The notes below the pieces were generated by a model, which was not told the DNA's origin, made no database searches, and saw only the letters and a program-made list of their open reading frames with translations. A DNA stretch of 8,701 nt, taken from Acidobacteriota bacterium (GTDB lineage Bacteria > Acidobacteriota > Terriglobia > Terriglobales > Acidobacteriaceae). The translations under genes were made by a program, and so were the position numbers. This document shows positions 1 through 6,806 of this stretch, piece by piece (position 1 is the stretch's first letter; the number at the start of each line of letters is the position of its first letter). Location: positions 1 to 8,701 of the forward strand of contig JAJXXG010000307.1 in NCBI GenBank assembly GCA_021781255.1. Reading direction: 5' to 3'.

Positions 1-584
1 ACGGCATCCGGCGCAGCCGCAGCCGGAATTGCGGTCAAATTCGCAATGCCTCCTATATTCTGCAAAACACGCCCGCGCCGGGCATCGGCAAACAAAACAT
101 AATCGAGCAGAGGAACGAGCGGCGCGCCCTCGCCCCCGGCGAGCATATCGGCCGGCCTGAAGTTCGAGACGACGGGAACGCGGAGCGCGGCAGCGATCGC
201 CTGCGCCTCGCCCGCCTGCCAGGTGCAGGCAAACTTTCGGCCTGCGTACGCCGCCGCGCGCGGCTGGTGATAGAGCGTTTGTCCGTGGCAGCCGACGAGA
301 TCGAGCTTCAGCTTGTGCCGCCGCGCAGTTTCTTCAACAGCCTCGGCGTACGCGAGCCCCAGCCGCCAGTTCAGCCGCGCCAGCGCGGCCGTCGAAGTCG
401 ATTGCGCATTCATCGCAGCCAGCACTGCGCGCCGCAGCGGCGTGGAAAACCGGAACCCCTCATGCGCCAGCAGCGTAATCTTCGGCCGAGATTTACCGGG
501 AGCGATGCGCACCACGGCCACGTCAATCCCGTCGGCCGAGGTGCCGCTCATCACTCCCGCCACTGTCATTGTCTTCGCGCTCAT
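1..584 (-). CDS. anmK: Anhydro-N-acetylmuramic acid kinase, N-terminal part (truncated by the window edge)
   Basis: AnmK hydrolyses the 1,6-anhydro ring of anhydro-N-acetylmuramic acid and phosphorylates it with ATP to MurNAc-6-phosphate, in cytoplasmic cell-wall recycling. The 194 complete codons seen here are about half of a usual AnmK (roughly 370-390 residues); the rest lies beyond base 1. Family motifs appear in order: the phosphate-binding segment GVMSGTSADGID (residues 10-21), CHGQTLYHQP (99-108), TWQAGEAQAIA (121-131), the RPADMLAGGEGAPL block (143-156; Asp146 matches the catalytic base of characterised enzymes) and QNIGGIANLT (175-184). The position after TS is Ala, where many homologues have Leu. 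I chose the ATG at 584 because it lies 22 bases after the nagZ stop. A second in-frame ATG at 569 is possible, and neither has a strong ribosome binding site. It is probably co-transcribed with nagZ, whose product acts one step earlier. Confidence 0.93.
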   Translation of the reverse strand, partial: MSAKTMTVAGVMSGTSADGIDVAVVRIAPGKSRPKITLLAHEGFRFSTPLRRAVLAAMNAQSTSTAALARLNWRLGLAYAEAVEETARRHKLKLDLVGCHGQTLYHQPRAAAYAGRKFACTWQAGEAQAIAAALRVPVVSNFRPADMLAGGEGAPLVPLLDYVLFADARRGRVLQNIGGIANLTAIPAAAAPDA

Positions 585-606
585 GCCTGGATGCCATTTT
601 GTATTC

Positions 607-1749
607 TCACGCCGTCTCCACGATGGTTGGCGCCTTCGGTGTCGATTGCACATCGCAAGGAGCGATCTTCCCGATCATTTCGCCGAACCGCAGAATCCTG
701 GTCCGCAGCGCCTCAAACTGCGCCGTGCTCAACGCCGCCGGCATGCGCGCAGGAAACACCTTCATGCGTTTCCGCCCGGATACGCGCGCCCGCTCCAGCA
801 ATATCTTCCGGAACGCCGCCGAACGTTCGCCCTCCGAGATCAGCGCCTCATACACGCGCAGAATCGGCTCCGGATGATGACAAATCTCCACCAGGTCAGA
901 GCCCACGCGCACGGCCTCAATCCCGGCCTCTTCGATGGGCATGAACTTTACCACGCCGCCCATCTCGAGATCGTCGGAGAGAATGATTCCCCGATAGCCG
1001 ATGCGCTTCCGCAGCACCGTCTGAATCCAGAAGTTCGAAACGCTCGCGGGCCGCTTCTTGTCTGCCGTTTCTGGATACGCCGCGTGGTTCACCATCACGA
1101 TGGGCATTTCCGAGCGCAGCGCGCGGTAGGGCTCAAGATCCTCCTGCCACAACCGCGGCCATGCGCGCAGGATCGCAGGCGTTTCCAGATGCGAGTCGCG
1201 CGTTGATCCGCCCAGCCCCGGAAAATGCTTGCCGCAGCCCACCACGCCCTGTGCCGCCAGCCCGGCAAGAAAACCGCGCGCGTAGGCGACAACTCCCGCC
1301 GCCGCAGCAGCAGGGCAGCGCGTGCCGAGCACTTCGGCAGAATCGGGAAGCGCCAAATCCACCATCGGCGCCAGCGACGTATTGAACCCGAAGGCCTTTA
1401 CTGCCCGCGCAATCAGCTCGCCATGTTCCCGCGCCAGCGCGGCCCTGCCTGTTCGCGACATCGCGGTCGCCACAGCCTGTGCCGAAGGAATCGGCGCCAG
1501 CGCCTGGCGAAGCCGGTTCACCGTCCCGCCCTCCACGTCAACAAAGCTTGCCGGGTGCGGCAGGCAAAAGCCGGTCGCCTCACGCACCATCGACCGCGCC
1601 TGTTTCGCATCGTCGATATTACGTTTGTAGAGAATGATTCCCGCCGGACGCATCAGCTTCAGCCATGCGCGTTCCATGGCAGACAGTTCTTTGTCCGCCA
1701 GTCCCACAACCAGCAGGCTTCCAACCGCCTGGCGCAAACTCACCGTCAT
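607..1749 (-). CDS. nagZ: Beta-N-acetylglucosaminidase, glycoside hydrolase family 3 (NagZ type)
   Basis: This is a 380-residue single-domain GH3 enzyme. NagZ removes terminal GlcNAc from GlcNAc-anhydroMurNAc-peptides during peptidoglycan recycling. The NagZ signature KHFPGLGGSTRDSH lies at residues 174-187; its Asp185-His187 pair matches the NagZ-type catalytic dyad. The nucleophile motif is ILSDDLEMGG (256-265), with Asp259 as the expected nucleophile. The usual DQEGGRVQR loop reads DVEGGTVNR (71-79), so its first Arg is Thr, while the last Arg, which contacts substrate in known structures, is kept. There is no signal peptide, which suggests the cytoplasm, as in Gram-negative NagZ. The start is well supported: ATG overlaps the mutS stop as ATGA, and AAGGAG lies 5 bases upstream. 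A secreted or broader GH3 N-acetylhexosaminidase is an alternative, but the length, the motif and the neighbouring anmK favour NagZ. Confidence 0.93.
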   Translation of the reverse strand: MTVSLRQAVGSLLVVGLADKELSAMERAWLKLMRPAGIILYKRNIDDAKQARSMVREATGFCLPHPASFVDVEGGTVNRLRQALAPIPSAQAVATAMSRTGRAALAREHGELIARAVKAFGFNTSLAPMVDLALPDSAEVLGTRCPAAAAAGVVAYARGFLAGLAAQGVVGCGKHFPGLGGSTRDSHLETPAILRAWPRLWQEDLEPYRALRSEMPIVMVNHAAYPETADKKRPASVSNFWIQTVLRKRIGYRGIILSDDLEMGGVVKFMPIEEAGIEAVRVGSDLVEICHHPEPILRVYEALISEGERSAAFRKILLERARVSGRKRMKVFPARMPAALSTAQFEALRTRILRFGEMIGKIAPCDVQSTPKAPTIVETA

Positions 1750-4466
1750 TCCCGCTCCTTCAGCTCTTGTTGCAGTTCTTCCAGCAGGTTCAGCGCCTGC
1801 AGAGGCGTCAGCGAATTCACGTCCGTCGCCGCAATCCGGTCCACTATCTTCTGCGAGAGCGGCGTAAAGATCGTCATCTGCATTGGCTCTGCCGCTGTCT
1901 CCACCTGCACGCTCTGCTGCTCCTGCTTTTCATGCCGGCGCAGCACGTGCTTGGCCCGTTCAATCACCACAGGCGGCAGACCCGCAAGCCGCGCCACTTC
2001 AATACCGTAACTTTTGCTTGCCGCGCCCGGTTCAATGCTGTACAAAAACACGATTCCGCCCGCCGTCTCCTTCACGCCGACGCGCAGGTTACGAACGCGG
2101 GGCAGCTTTTCCGCCAGCATTGTCAGCTCGTGGTAGTGCGTGGCAAACAATGTACGCGCGCGCACCTCGGCGTGCAGAAATTCGACGGTTGCCCAAGCCA
2201 GACTGAGCCCATCAAAGGTCGCCGTTCCGCGCCCCATCTCGTCGAGCAAGATCAACGACCGCGCGGTCGCCGAATTCAGGATGGTGGCCGTCTCGATCAT
2301 CTCCACCATGAAGGTCGACCGGCCCCGCGCCACATTGTCACTGGCGCCGATGCGCGTATAAATGCGATCGACCAACCCAAGCCGCAGGCTCTCTGCGGGC
2401 ACAAAACTGCCCATCTGCGCCATCACCACCAGCATTGCCGCCTGCCGCAGATATGTACTTTTACCGCCCATGTTCGGCCCGGTTACGAGGAGCAGGCCTG
2501 GTGCTTCCGCACTTTCAGCCTTTGGAGAAGATTCGTGGGAGGCGCACAGATAAAGATCGTTGGCGATGAACCGTCCTTCGCGCGTCTGCTCCATCCACTG
2601 CTCAATCACCGGATGGCGCGCGCCCACCGCCTCCAGGACCGGTTCCTCGGCCAGCCGCGGACGGACGTAGCGCCGCGCCGCAGCGAGGTGCGCAAAGCAC
2701 GCCAGCAGGTCGGCTTCAGCCACCGCGGCGGAACTGCGCCTGATGCGGCTTGCGCTGTCGAGAACAAATTTCCTAAGCTCTGCAAAAATTCGCTTCTCAA
2801 TCTCGATGCAGCGGTCATGCGCGGTGAGAATCTTGCGCTCGTATTCTTTCAGCTCCGGCGTTGTAAATCGCTCCGCATTCACCAGCGTTTGCTTGCGCTC
2901 GTAGTCGGCGGGCGCCAGCGCCAGGTTGGCCTTTGTAATCTCGATGTAGTAGCCAAACACCGAGTTGTAGCGCACCTTCAGCGAGCCGATTCCCGTCCGC
3001 TGCCGCTCGCGATCCTCGATGGCCGCAATCGCCTGCCGGCCCGAGCTCGACACAGACCGCAACTCGTCCAGTTCCGCGTCCACGCCCGCCGCGATCGCGC
3101 CGCCATCCACGAGCGTTAGCGGGGGCTCAGCCACTAGAGTCTTCGCAATCCGCGCCGTTATATCGTCGAGCGTGTCGAGGCGCGCGGCCAGCACGCGCCA
3201 TTGCGGCGCCGTCATCGCATCGAGAGCTGTCTTCAACCCCGGCAGGCGCGCCAAACTGCCGGCAAGCGCGCGCACATCGCGCGGCCCAGCGGAATCGAGC
3301 GAAATGCGCGCCAGCAGCCGCTCCAGGTCCAGAATTCCGTTGAAGGCCCTGCGCACTTCTTCGCGCTTGAGCAAATCGCCATGCGCCTCAGACACAGCCT
3401 CGTATCGCGCATCGATTTCGGGCACGTTGTTGAGCGGCCGCAAGATCGCAGCCCGCAGCATGCGCTTGCCCATCGGCGTCTGGCACGCATCGAGAGTGCG
3501 GAAGAGCGTTACGCGGTCGTCCTGCCCCTGAAAGAGCGGCTCGACCAACTCCAGATTGCGCACCGTAACCTGATCCAGCTCCAGCGCCGTCGAGTGCTCC
3601 TCGAATTTCAGCGAGTCGATGTGCAGCGCCTCGTTCTTCTGGGTGGTGCGCACATAATGCAGCACCGCGCCGGCCGCAATTGCCGCGGACTCGTGCCCGT
3701 CGAGCCCAAAGCCCTCGAGCGTGCGCACATTCAATTGCCGCTCAAGCAGCGGCACGGCAAAGTCCGCCGTCCAGATCCAGTCTTCCACACGGGTCCGCGC
3801 CGGAATCCGCTCCAACTGCGGCGGCAGCTCAGCGCTTGCGGCCAGCAGCACCTCGCTGGGCGCGGCCATCAGTACCTCTTCCACAGCCTGCCGGCGCGCT
3901 GTTTCGCCGCGAAACTCCGCGGTGCGAAACTCGCCGGTAGACACATCGAGCAGGGCAATTGCGCAAACCGGGCCGCGCTCATACAACGCGGCCAAAAAAT
4001 TGTTTTGCTCCTGCCCAATCCCCGCATCCAAGGCCGTACCCGGCGTAAGAACCCGCGTCACCTCGCGGCGGACGAGTTTCTTCGTCAGTTTGGGGTCCTC
4101 CATCTGGTCGCAGATGGCGATTCGGTACCCCTTGCGCAGCAGCCGCGTAAGGTATTGCTCCACGGCGTGGTACGGCACGCCGCACATGGGCACATTGCGC
4201 TCTTTGTCGCGCGCCGTCAGCGTCAATTGCAGCTCGCGGCTGGCCACTGCCGCATCGCCATAAAAGAGCTCGTAAAAATCGCCCATCCTGAAGAACAGCA
4301 GCGCATCCGGGTTCTCCCGCTTCGCTGCCGTCCACTGGCGCATGAAAGGGGTGAGATCGGCGGCGCTTTTGTTTCCTGGCAGGGAATTGAGGGCGAATCC
4401 GTCCAGCGTGGGATTGTTCTCCAGGGGAAGCAGAGGTGGAACCACGGGCTGTCGATCTTCCTTCAT
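1746..4466 (-). CDS. mutS: DNA mismatch repair protein MutS
   Basis: MutS binds base mismatches and small loops and starts mismatch repair through an ATP-driven sliding clamp. The 906-residue product carries the mismatch-reading motif GDFYELF (residues 62-68; Phe64 and Glu66 are the Phe-X-Glu pair), then connector and lever regions, and a C-terminal ABC-type ATPase with Walker A GPNMGGKST (663-671), Walker B and signature LLDEMGRGTATFDG (740-753) and ATHYHE (775-780). QMTIF at 863-867 resembles the beta-clamp-binding motif of other MutS proteins, and the TPLQALNLL-type helix ends the protein. It is longer than E. coli MutS (853) because of a tail of about 30 residues before the conserved TPFMRQW and a short insert before Walker A. 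I chose ATG 4466; an in-frame TTG at 4505 would add 13 residues. Neither has a clear Shine-Dalgarno. It is the first gene of the leftward cluster and overlaps nagZ by 4 bases. Confidence 0.97.
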   Translation of the reverse strand: MKEDRQPVVPPLLPLENNPTLDGFALNSLPGNKSAADLTPFMRQWTAAKRENPDALLFFRMGDFYELFYGDAAVASRELQLTLTARDKERNVPMCGVPYHAVEQYLTRLLRKGYRIAICDQMEDPKLTKKLVRREVTRVLTPGTALDAGIGQEQNNFLAALYERGPVCAIALLDVSTGEFRTAEFRGETARRQAVEEVLMAAPSEVLLAASAELPPQLERIPARTRVEDWIWTADFAVPLLERQLNVRTLEGFGLDGHESAAIAAGAVLHYVRTTQKNEALHIDSLKFEEHSTALELDQVTVRNLELVEPLFQGQDDRVTLFRTLDACQTPMGKRMLRAAILRPLNNVPEIDARYEAVSEAHGDLLKREEVRRAFNGILDLERLLARISLDSAGPRDVRALAGSLARLPGLKTALDAMTAPQWRVLAARLDTLDDITARIAKTLVAEPPLTLVDGGAIAAGVDAELDELRSVSSSGRQAIAAIEDRERQRTGIGSLKVRYNSVFGYYIEITKANLALAPADYERKQTLVNAERFTTPELKEYERKILTAHDRCIEIEKRIFAELRKFVLDSASRIRRSSAAVAEADLLACFAHLAAARRYVRPRLAEEPVLEAVGARHPVIEQWMEQTREGRFIANDLYLCASHESSPKAESAEAPGLLLVTGPNMGGKSTYLRQAAMLVVMAQMGSFVPAESLRLGLVDRIYTRIGASDNVARGRSTFMVEMIETATILNSATARSLILLDEMGRGTATFDGLSLAWATVEFLHAEVRARTLFATHYHELTMLAEKLPRVRNLRVGVKETAGGIVFLYSIEPGAASKSYGIEVARLAGLPPVVIERAKHVLRRHEKQEQQSVQVETAAEPMQMTIFTPLSQKIVDRIAATDVNSLTPLQALNLLEELQQELKERE
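1755..1760 (-). promoter_or_regulatory. Ribosome binding site of nagZ
   Basis: On the minus strand AAGGAG lies 5 bases upstream of the nagZ ATG, inside the last codons of mutS. It fixes the nagZ start and, with the ATGA stop/start overlap, suggests translational coupling of nagZ to mutS. Confidence 0.8.
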
Positions 4467-4521
4467 TACGCTGGTTCTAAGAGTATCGCGTCGCAGCCCC
4501 GTCAATCTCAGGGTTTCGATT

Positions 4522-4537
4522 GGTGATTAGCATCACA
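4522..4537. promoter_or_regulatory. Candidate CRP/FNR-family operator in the mutS/hem divergent region
   Basis: The inverted repeat GTGAT-TAGC-ATCAC (4523-4536) is perfect over 5 + 5 bases. Read as 5-N6-5 it is GGTGA-TTAGCA-TCACA, which matches the CRP consensus TGTGA-N6-TCACA at 9 of 10 positions. It differs from the FNR consensus TTGAT-N4-ATCAA only at the two outermost bases. It lies just upstream of the TATACT on the plus strand and would overlap the predicted start point on the minus strand, so a bound protein would more likely repress than activate both directions. What is seen is the repeat and its position; the regulator is inferred. Confidence 0.4.
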
Positions 4538-4538
4538 G

Positions 4539-4544
4539 TATACT
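4539..4544 (+). promoter_or_regulatory. Candidate -10 element for the hem operon
   Basis: TATACT matches the sigma-70 -10 consensus TATAAT at 5 of 6 positions and lies 31 bases before the ccsA/hemX start codon. A start point near 4551 would give a leader of about 25 bases. No good -35 element is seen at the normal distance (the best is TTCGAT at 4515-4520, 18-base spacing, a poor match), which would suit a regulated or weak promoter. The hexamer sits inside the perfect palindrome CAGTATACTG (4536-4545), so the minus strand also reads TATACT at 4542-4537 and could serve mutS. Confidence 0.4.
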
Positions 4545-4575
4545 GATTGGTTACACCATTAAGGTTAAAGCTGTC

Positions 4576-5409
4576 ATGTACCTTCTCTGGCTACGAGTTG
4601 CGGCCATTCTTTACGCGGCGGGGTGCGTCGCCGTTTTCCCGGCGGTGCTGCATAACTCGCTGCCGTGGCGCAAGACCTGCGTACACCTGGGGGGGATGGC
4701 GTTCTTCTTTCATTTCGTTTCAGTGGTGGAGATGCTGGTGGTGGCGCACCGCTGGATGCCGGTAGGCATGCGCGAGATGGAGTCGCTTCTGGGCTTTGCC
4801 GTGGCCGGGCTATTCTTTCTGGTGTGGTGGCTTTACGAGGCCATCTCCCTTGGAATCTTTGCCTTACCAGCCACCTTCTTCCTTGTCTTCATTCCCGCTC
4901 TGGGGCCAGATACATACCACTTTCCATCGCAAGGGGTGCGGACAAGCTGGCTCGTGGCGCACATCATCGCGCTTGTGCTTGCCTATGTGGCGCTCTGCTT
5001 CAGCCTGCTGGCGTCGGTGCTGTATCTGGTGCAGGAGCGGCGCATCAAAACAAAGCACAAGGCGGGGAAGGCGCTGCAGTGGGCGCCCCTCGAGTGGTTG
5101 CCGCCGCTGGACACGCTGGAACGCATTGCTCTGGCGACGCTTGAGTTCGGTTTTCCCTGCATGACGGTGGGGCTGGTGATCGGCTCCGTTCTGGCGCAGG
5201 AAACATCTCTTGGCGCGGCCTATTTCCGCGATCCCAAAGTGCTTGCCTCGTTCGCCATGTGGGCGGTTTATGTTGTGCTTCTGCTGGTACGGCGCAGCGC
5301 GGGATTGCGCGGGCGCAAGGCAGCGTATGTTTCCGGTGCGGCGCTGGTGGTCATGATGGCCGTCTTTGCCGCCAACCTAGTCAGCCACGTGCACAGGTTC
5401 GGTCCGTGA
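4576..5409 (+). CDS. ccsA: CcsA/HemX-family membrane protein of the hem operon
   Basis: This is an integral membrane protein of 277 residues, the size of Bacillus HemX, with about eight hydrophobic helices (near 3-26, 34-57, 72-90, 92-107, 125-152, 188-206, 221-238 and 248-268). Family features are visible: His129 in a SWLVAHIIAL helix, a DPK triplet (219-221) followed by Trp229 and Tyr232, the RGRKAAYVS stretch (245-253) and a C-terminal NLVSHVHRFG (267-276) that corresponds to the NLLG..LHSYG end of CcsA. The tryptophan-rich WWD segment is degenerate (LGAAYFRD). In Bacillus, HemX is encoded beside hemA and lowers HemA protein level; true CcsA handles haem for cytochrome c maturation. The position directly before hemA and the missing tryptophans favour a HemX-like role, which is inference. 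The start follows AAGG with a long 11-base spacer. Its stop overlaps the hemA start as TGATG. Confidence 0.87.
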   Translation: MYLLWLRVAAILYAAGCVAVFPAVLHNSLPWRKTCVHLGGMAFFFHFVSVVEMLVVAHRWMPVGMREMESLLGFAVAGLFFLVWWLYEAISLGIFALPATFFLVFIPALGPDTYHFPSQGVRTSWLVAHIIALVLAYVALCFSLLASVLYLVQERRIKTKHKAGKALQWAPLEWLPPLDTLERIALATLEFGFPCMTVGLVIGSVLAQETSLGAAYFRDPKVLASFAMWAVYVVLLLVRRSAGLRGRKAAYVSGAALVVMMAVFAANLVSHVHRFGP

Positions 5410-6806
5410 TGGCGCTTACCCTCATTGGCGTGAACCATAAAACAGCGCCCATCGCGGTGCGCGAGCGCGTCGCCATTGGCCGCGACGAGTTGGCCGAAGC
5501 CACTCGGGCATTAGCCGCGACGCCGGGCGTGGCCGAGTGCATGATCGTCTCCACCTGCAACCGCGTCGAGTTGCTGGCCGCTGTTGAAGGCCCCGAGGTT
5601 CAGGTTGCGGGATTTTTGTCGACCTATTTCGGCATTGAGGCATCAGTGCTCGGCCCGCACCTCTACGAGTACCGCGACAAGGAAGCGGTAAGTCACCTGT
5701 TCCGCATGGCCGCCAGCCTTGATTCCATGGTGGTTGGCGAGCCGCAGATTCTAGGCCAGGTGAAAGAGGCCTTCGCAGTAGCGCGGTCAGCGGGGACGGT
5801 AGCAAGCCAACTGGAACATCTTCTGCAGAGCGCCTTTGCCGCCGCCAAAAAGGCTCGCAGCGAAACAGGAATCGGATCGAATTCCGTGTCCATCGCCTCG
5901 GTGGCTGTCGACCTGGCGCGCAAGATCTTCGGGTCGCTCGATGGCCGCACGGTGTTCCTGGTGGGCGCGGGCAAGATGAGCGAACTGGCCGCGCGGCACC
6001 TGGTGCAGCAGGGCGCCGGCGCAATCCTGGTGAGCAACCGCACGGCAGAGCGCGCCCGCCGCCTGGCCGAGGATCTCGAGGGCCGCGTAAAGCCCGAAGT
6101 AATCGATTTTGAGCAGCTTTATGAGGCTGCCATCCGCGCCGACATCGTCATCAGCTCGACGGGCGCGCCGCATCCCATCTTTCGGCCCGAGCACGGGCAT
6201 GCATTTCTGCACAAGCGCCGCAACCGCCCCATGTTTTTCATCGATATTGCCGTCCCGCGCGATGTGGACCCGGAGATGAACAAGCTGGACGGCATCTTTG
6301 TCTACGACATCGACGACTTGCAGCAGGTAGCCGCGGCGCACATGGAAGAGCGCAGCCGCGAGGCCGTTGACGCGGAGACGCTGATTGCCGCAGAGGTGGA
6401 GCGGTTCCACCTGCGCCGGCGCGCGGTGAATGCGGCGCCGGCGATTGTGGCGCTGCAGCGCAAGGCTGAGGAGATTCGCGTGGCCGAGATCGAGCGCATG
6501 CAGAGACGACTGGGCTCGCTCACCGCCGAGCAAGTGGCTGCCGTGGAAGCGCTGACGCGAGGCCTCGTGAACAAATTCCTGCATCCGCCGATGCAGGCGC
6601 TGAAGCATGCAGCACGCGAAGGCGATTCCTCGCGCCTTGATGCGATCTGTGATGTATGGTCGGTATCACCTGTTGAGCCAGCCGAGATGCGGCGTGAGAA
6701 TGAACCGAAGAATGCGGAAACGGGCAGCCCGAGCGATGTATCCGGCGAAGGCAAGGGCGCAGTGAACGTGAGGGTTTTCGATGGCGATGTGGAGGCGCGG
6801 CGATGA
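5409..6806 (+). CDS. hemA: Glutamyl-tRNA reductase
   Basis: HemA reduces glutamyl-tRNA(Glu) with NADPH to glutamate-1-semialdehyde, the first committed step of C5-pathway tetrapyrrole synthesis, in the cytoplasm. The 465-residue protein begins with the typical MALTLIGVNHKTAPIAVRE. It carries the catalytic cysteine in STCNRVE (Cys50), the conserved MVVGEPQILGQVK block (107-119), the NADPH-binding VGAGKMSELAA (185-195), FFIDIAVPRDVDP (276-288) and the helical dimerisation domain up to about residue 415 (KFLHPPMQALK at 389-399). A polar tail of about 45 residues follows. The open frame runs upstream to 5259, but that part overlaps ccsA in another frame and lacks homology, so ATG 5409 is the start. 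No strong Shine-Dalgarno is seen; the TGATG overlap points to reinitiation after ccsA. The end overlaps hemC by 4 bases. Confidence 0.97.
   Translation: MALTLIGVNHKTAPIAVRERVAIGRDELAEATRALAATPGVAECMIVSTCNRVELLAAVEGPEVQVAGFLSTYFGIEASVLGPHLYEYRDKEAVSHLFRMAASLDSMVVGEPQILGQVKEAFAVARSAGTVASQLEHLLQSAFAAAKKARSETGIGSNSVSIASVAVDLARKIFGSLDGRTVFLVGAGKMSELAARHLVQQGAGAILVSNRTAERARRLAEDLEGRVKPEVIDFEQLYEAAIRADIVISSTGAPHPIFRPEHGHAFLHKRRNRPMFFIDIAVPRDVDPEMNKLDGIFVYDIDDLQQVAAAHMEERSREAVDAETLIAAEVERFHLRRRAVNAAPAIVALQRKAEEIRVAEIERMQRRLGSLTAEQVAAVEALTRGLVNKFLHPPMQALKHAAREGDSSRLDAICDVWSVSPVEPAEMRRENEPKNAETGSPSDVSGEGKGAVNVRVFDGDVEARR
6791..6795 (+). promoter_or_regulatory. Ribosome binding site of hemC
   Basis: GGAGG lies 7 bases upstream of the hemC ATG at 6803, within the last codons of hemA. 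It confirms the hemC start and the ATGA overlap. Confidence 0.8.

Noticed and set aside
313..1206. Plus-strand open frame of 297 codons across anmK and nagZ
   Set aside because: Arg/His-rich translation antisense to two recognised genes, crossing their boundary; no family features.
1665..4526. Two long plus-strand open frames (1665-3119 and 3201-4526) opposite mutS
   Set aside because: They are exact antisense shadows of a well-supported mutS. Their translations are rich in Arg, His, Pro and Gln without any domain, as expected from GC-rich codon bias.
4548..4558. Small repeat TGGT-TAC-ACCA in the hem leader
   Set aside because: Only 4 bp with a 3-base loop and AT-poor context; too weak to call an RNA element or riboswitch.
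5259..5408. Longer HemA starting 50 codons upstream
   Set aside because: The extra part overlaps ccsA in another frame and does not resemble HemA; the canonical N-terminus begins exactly at 5409.
5787..6608. Minus-strand open frame of 273 codons inside hemA
   Set aside because: Antisense to a confident hemA, no recognisable motif, no ribosome binding site or promoter context.
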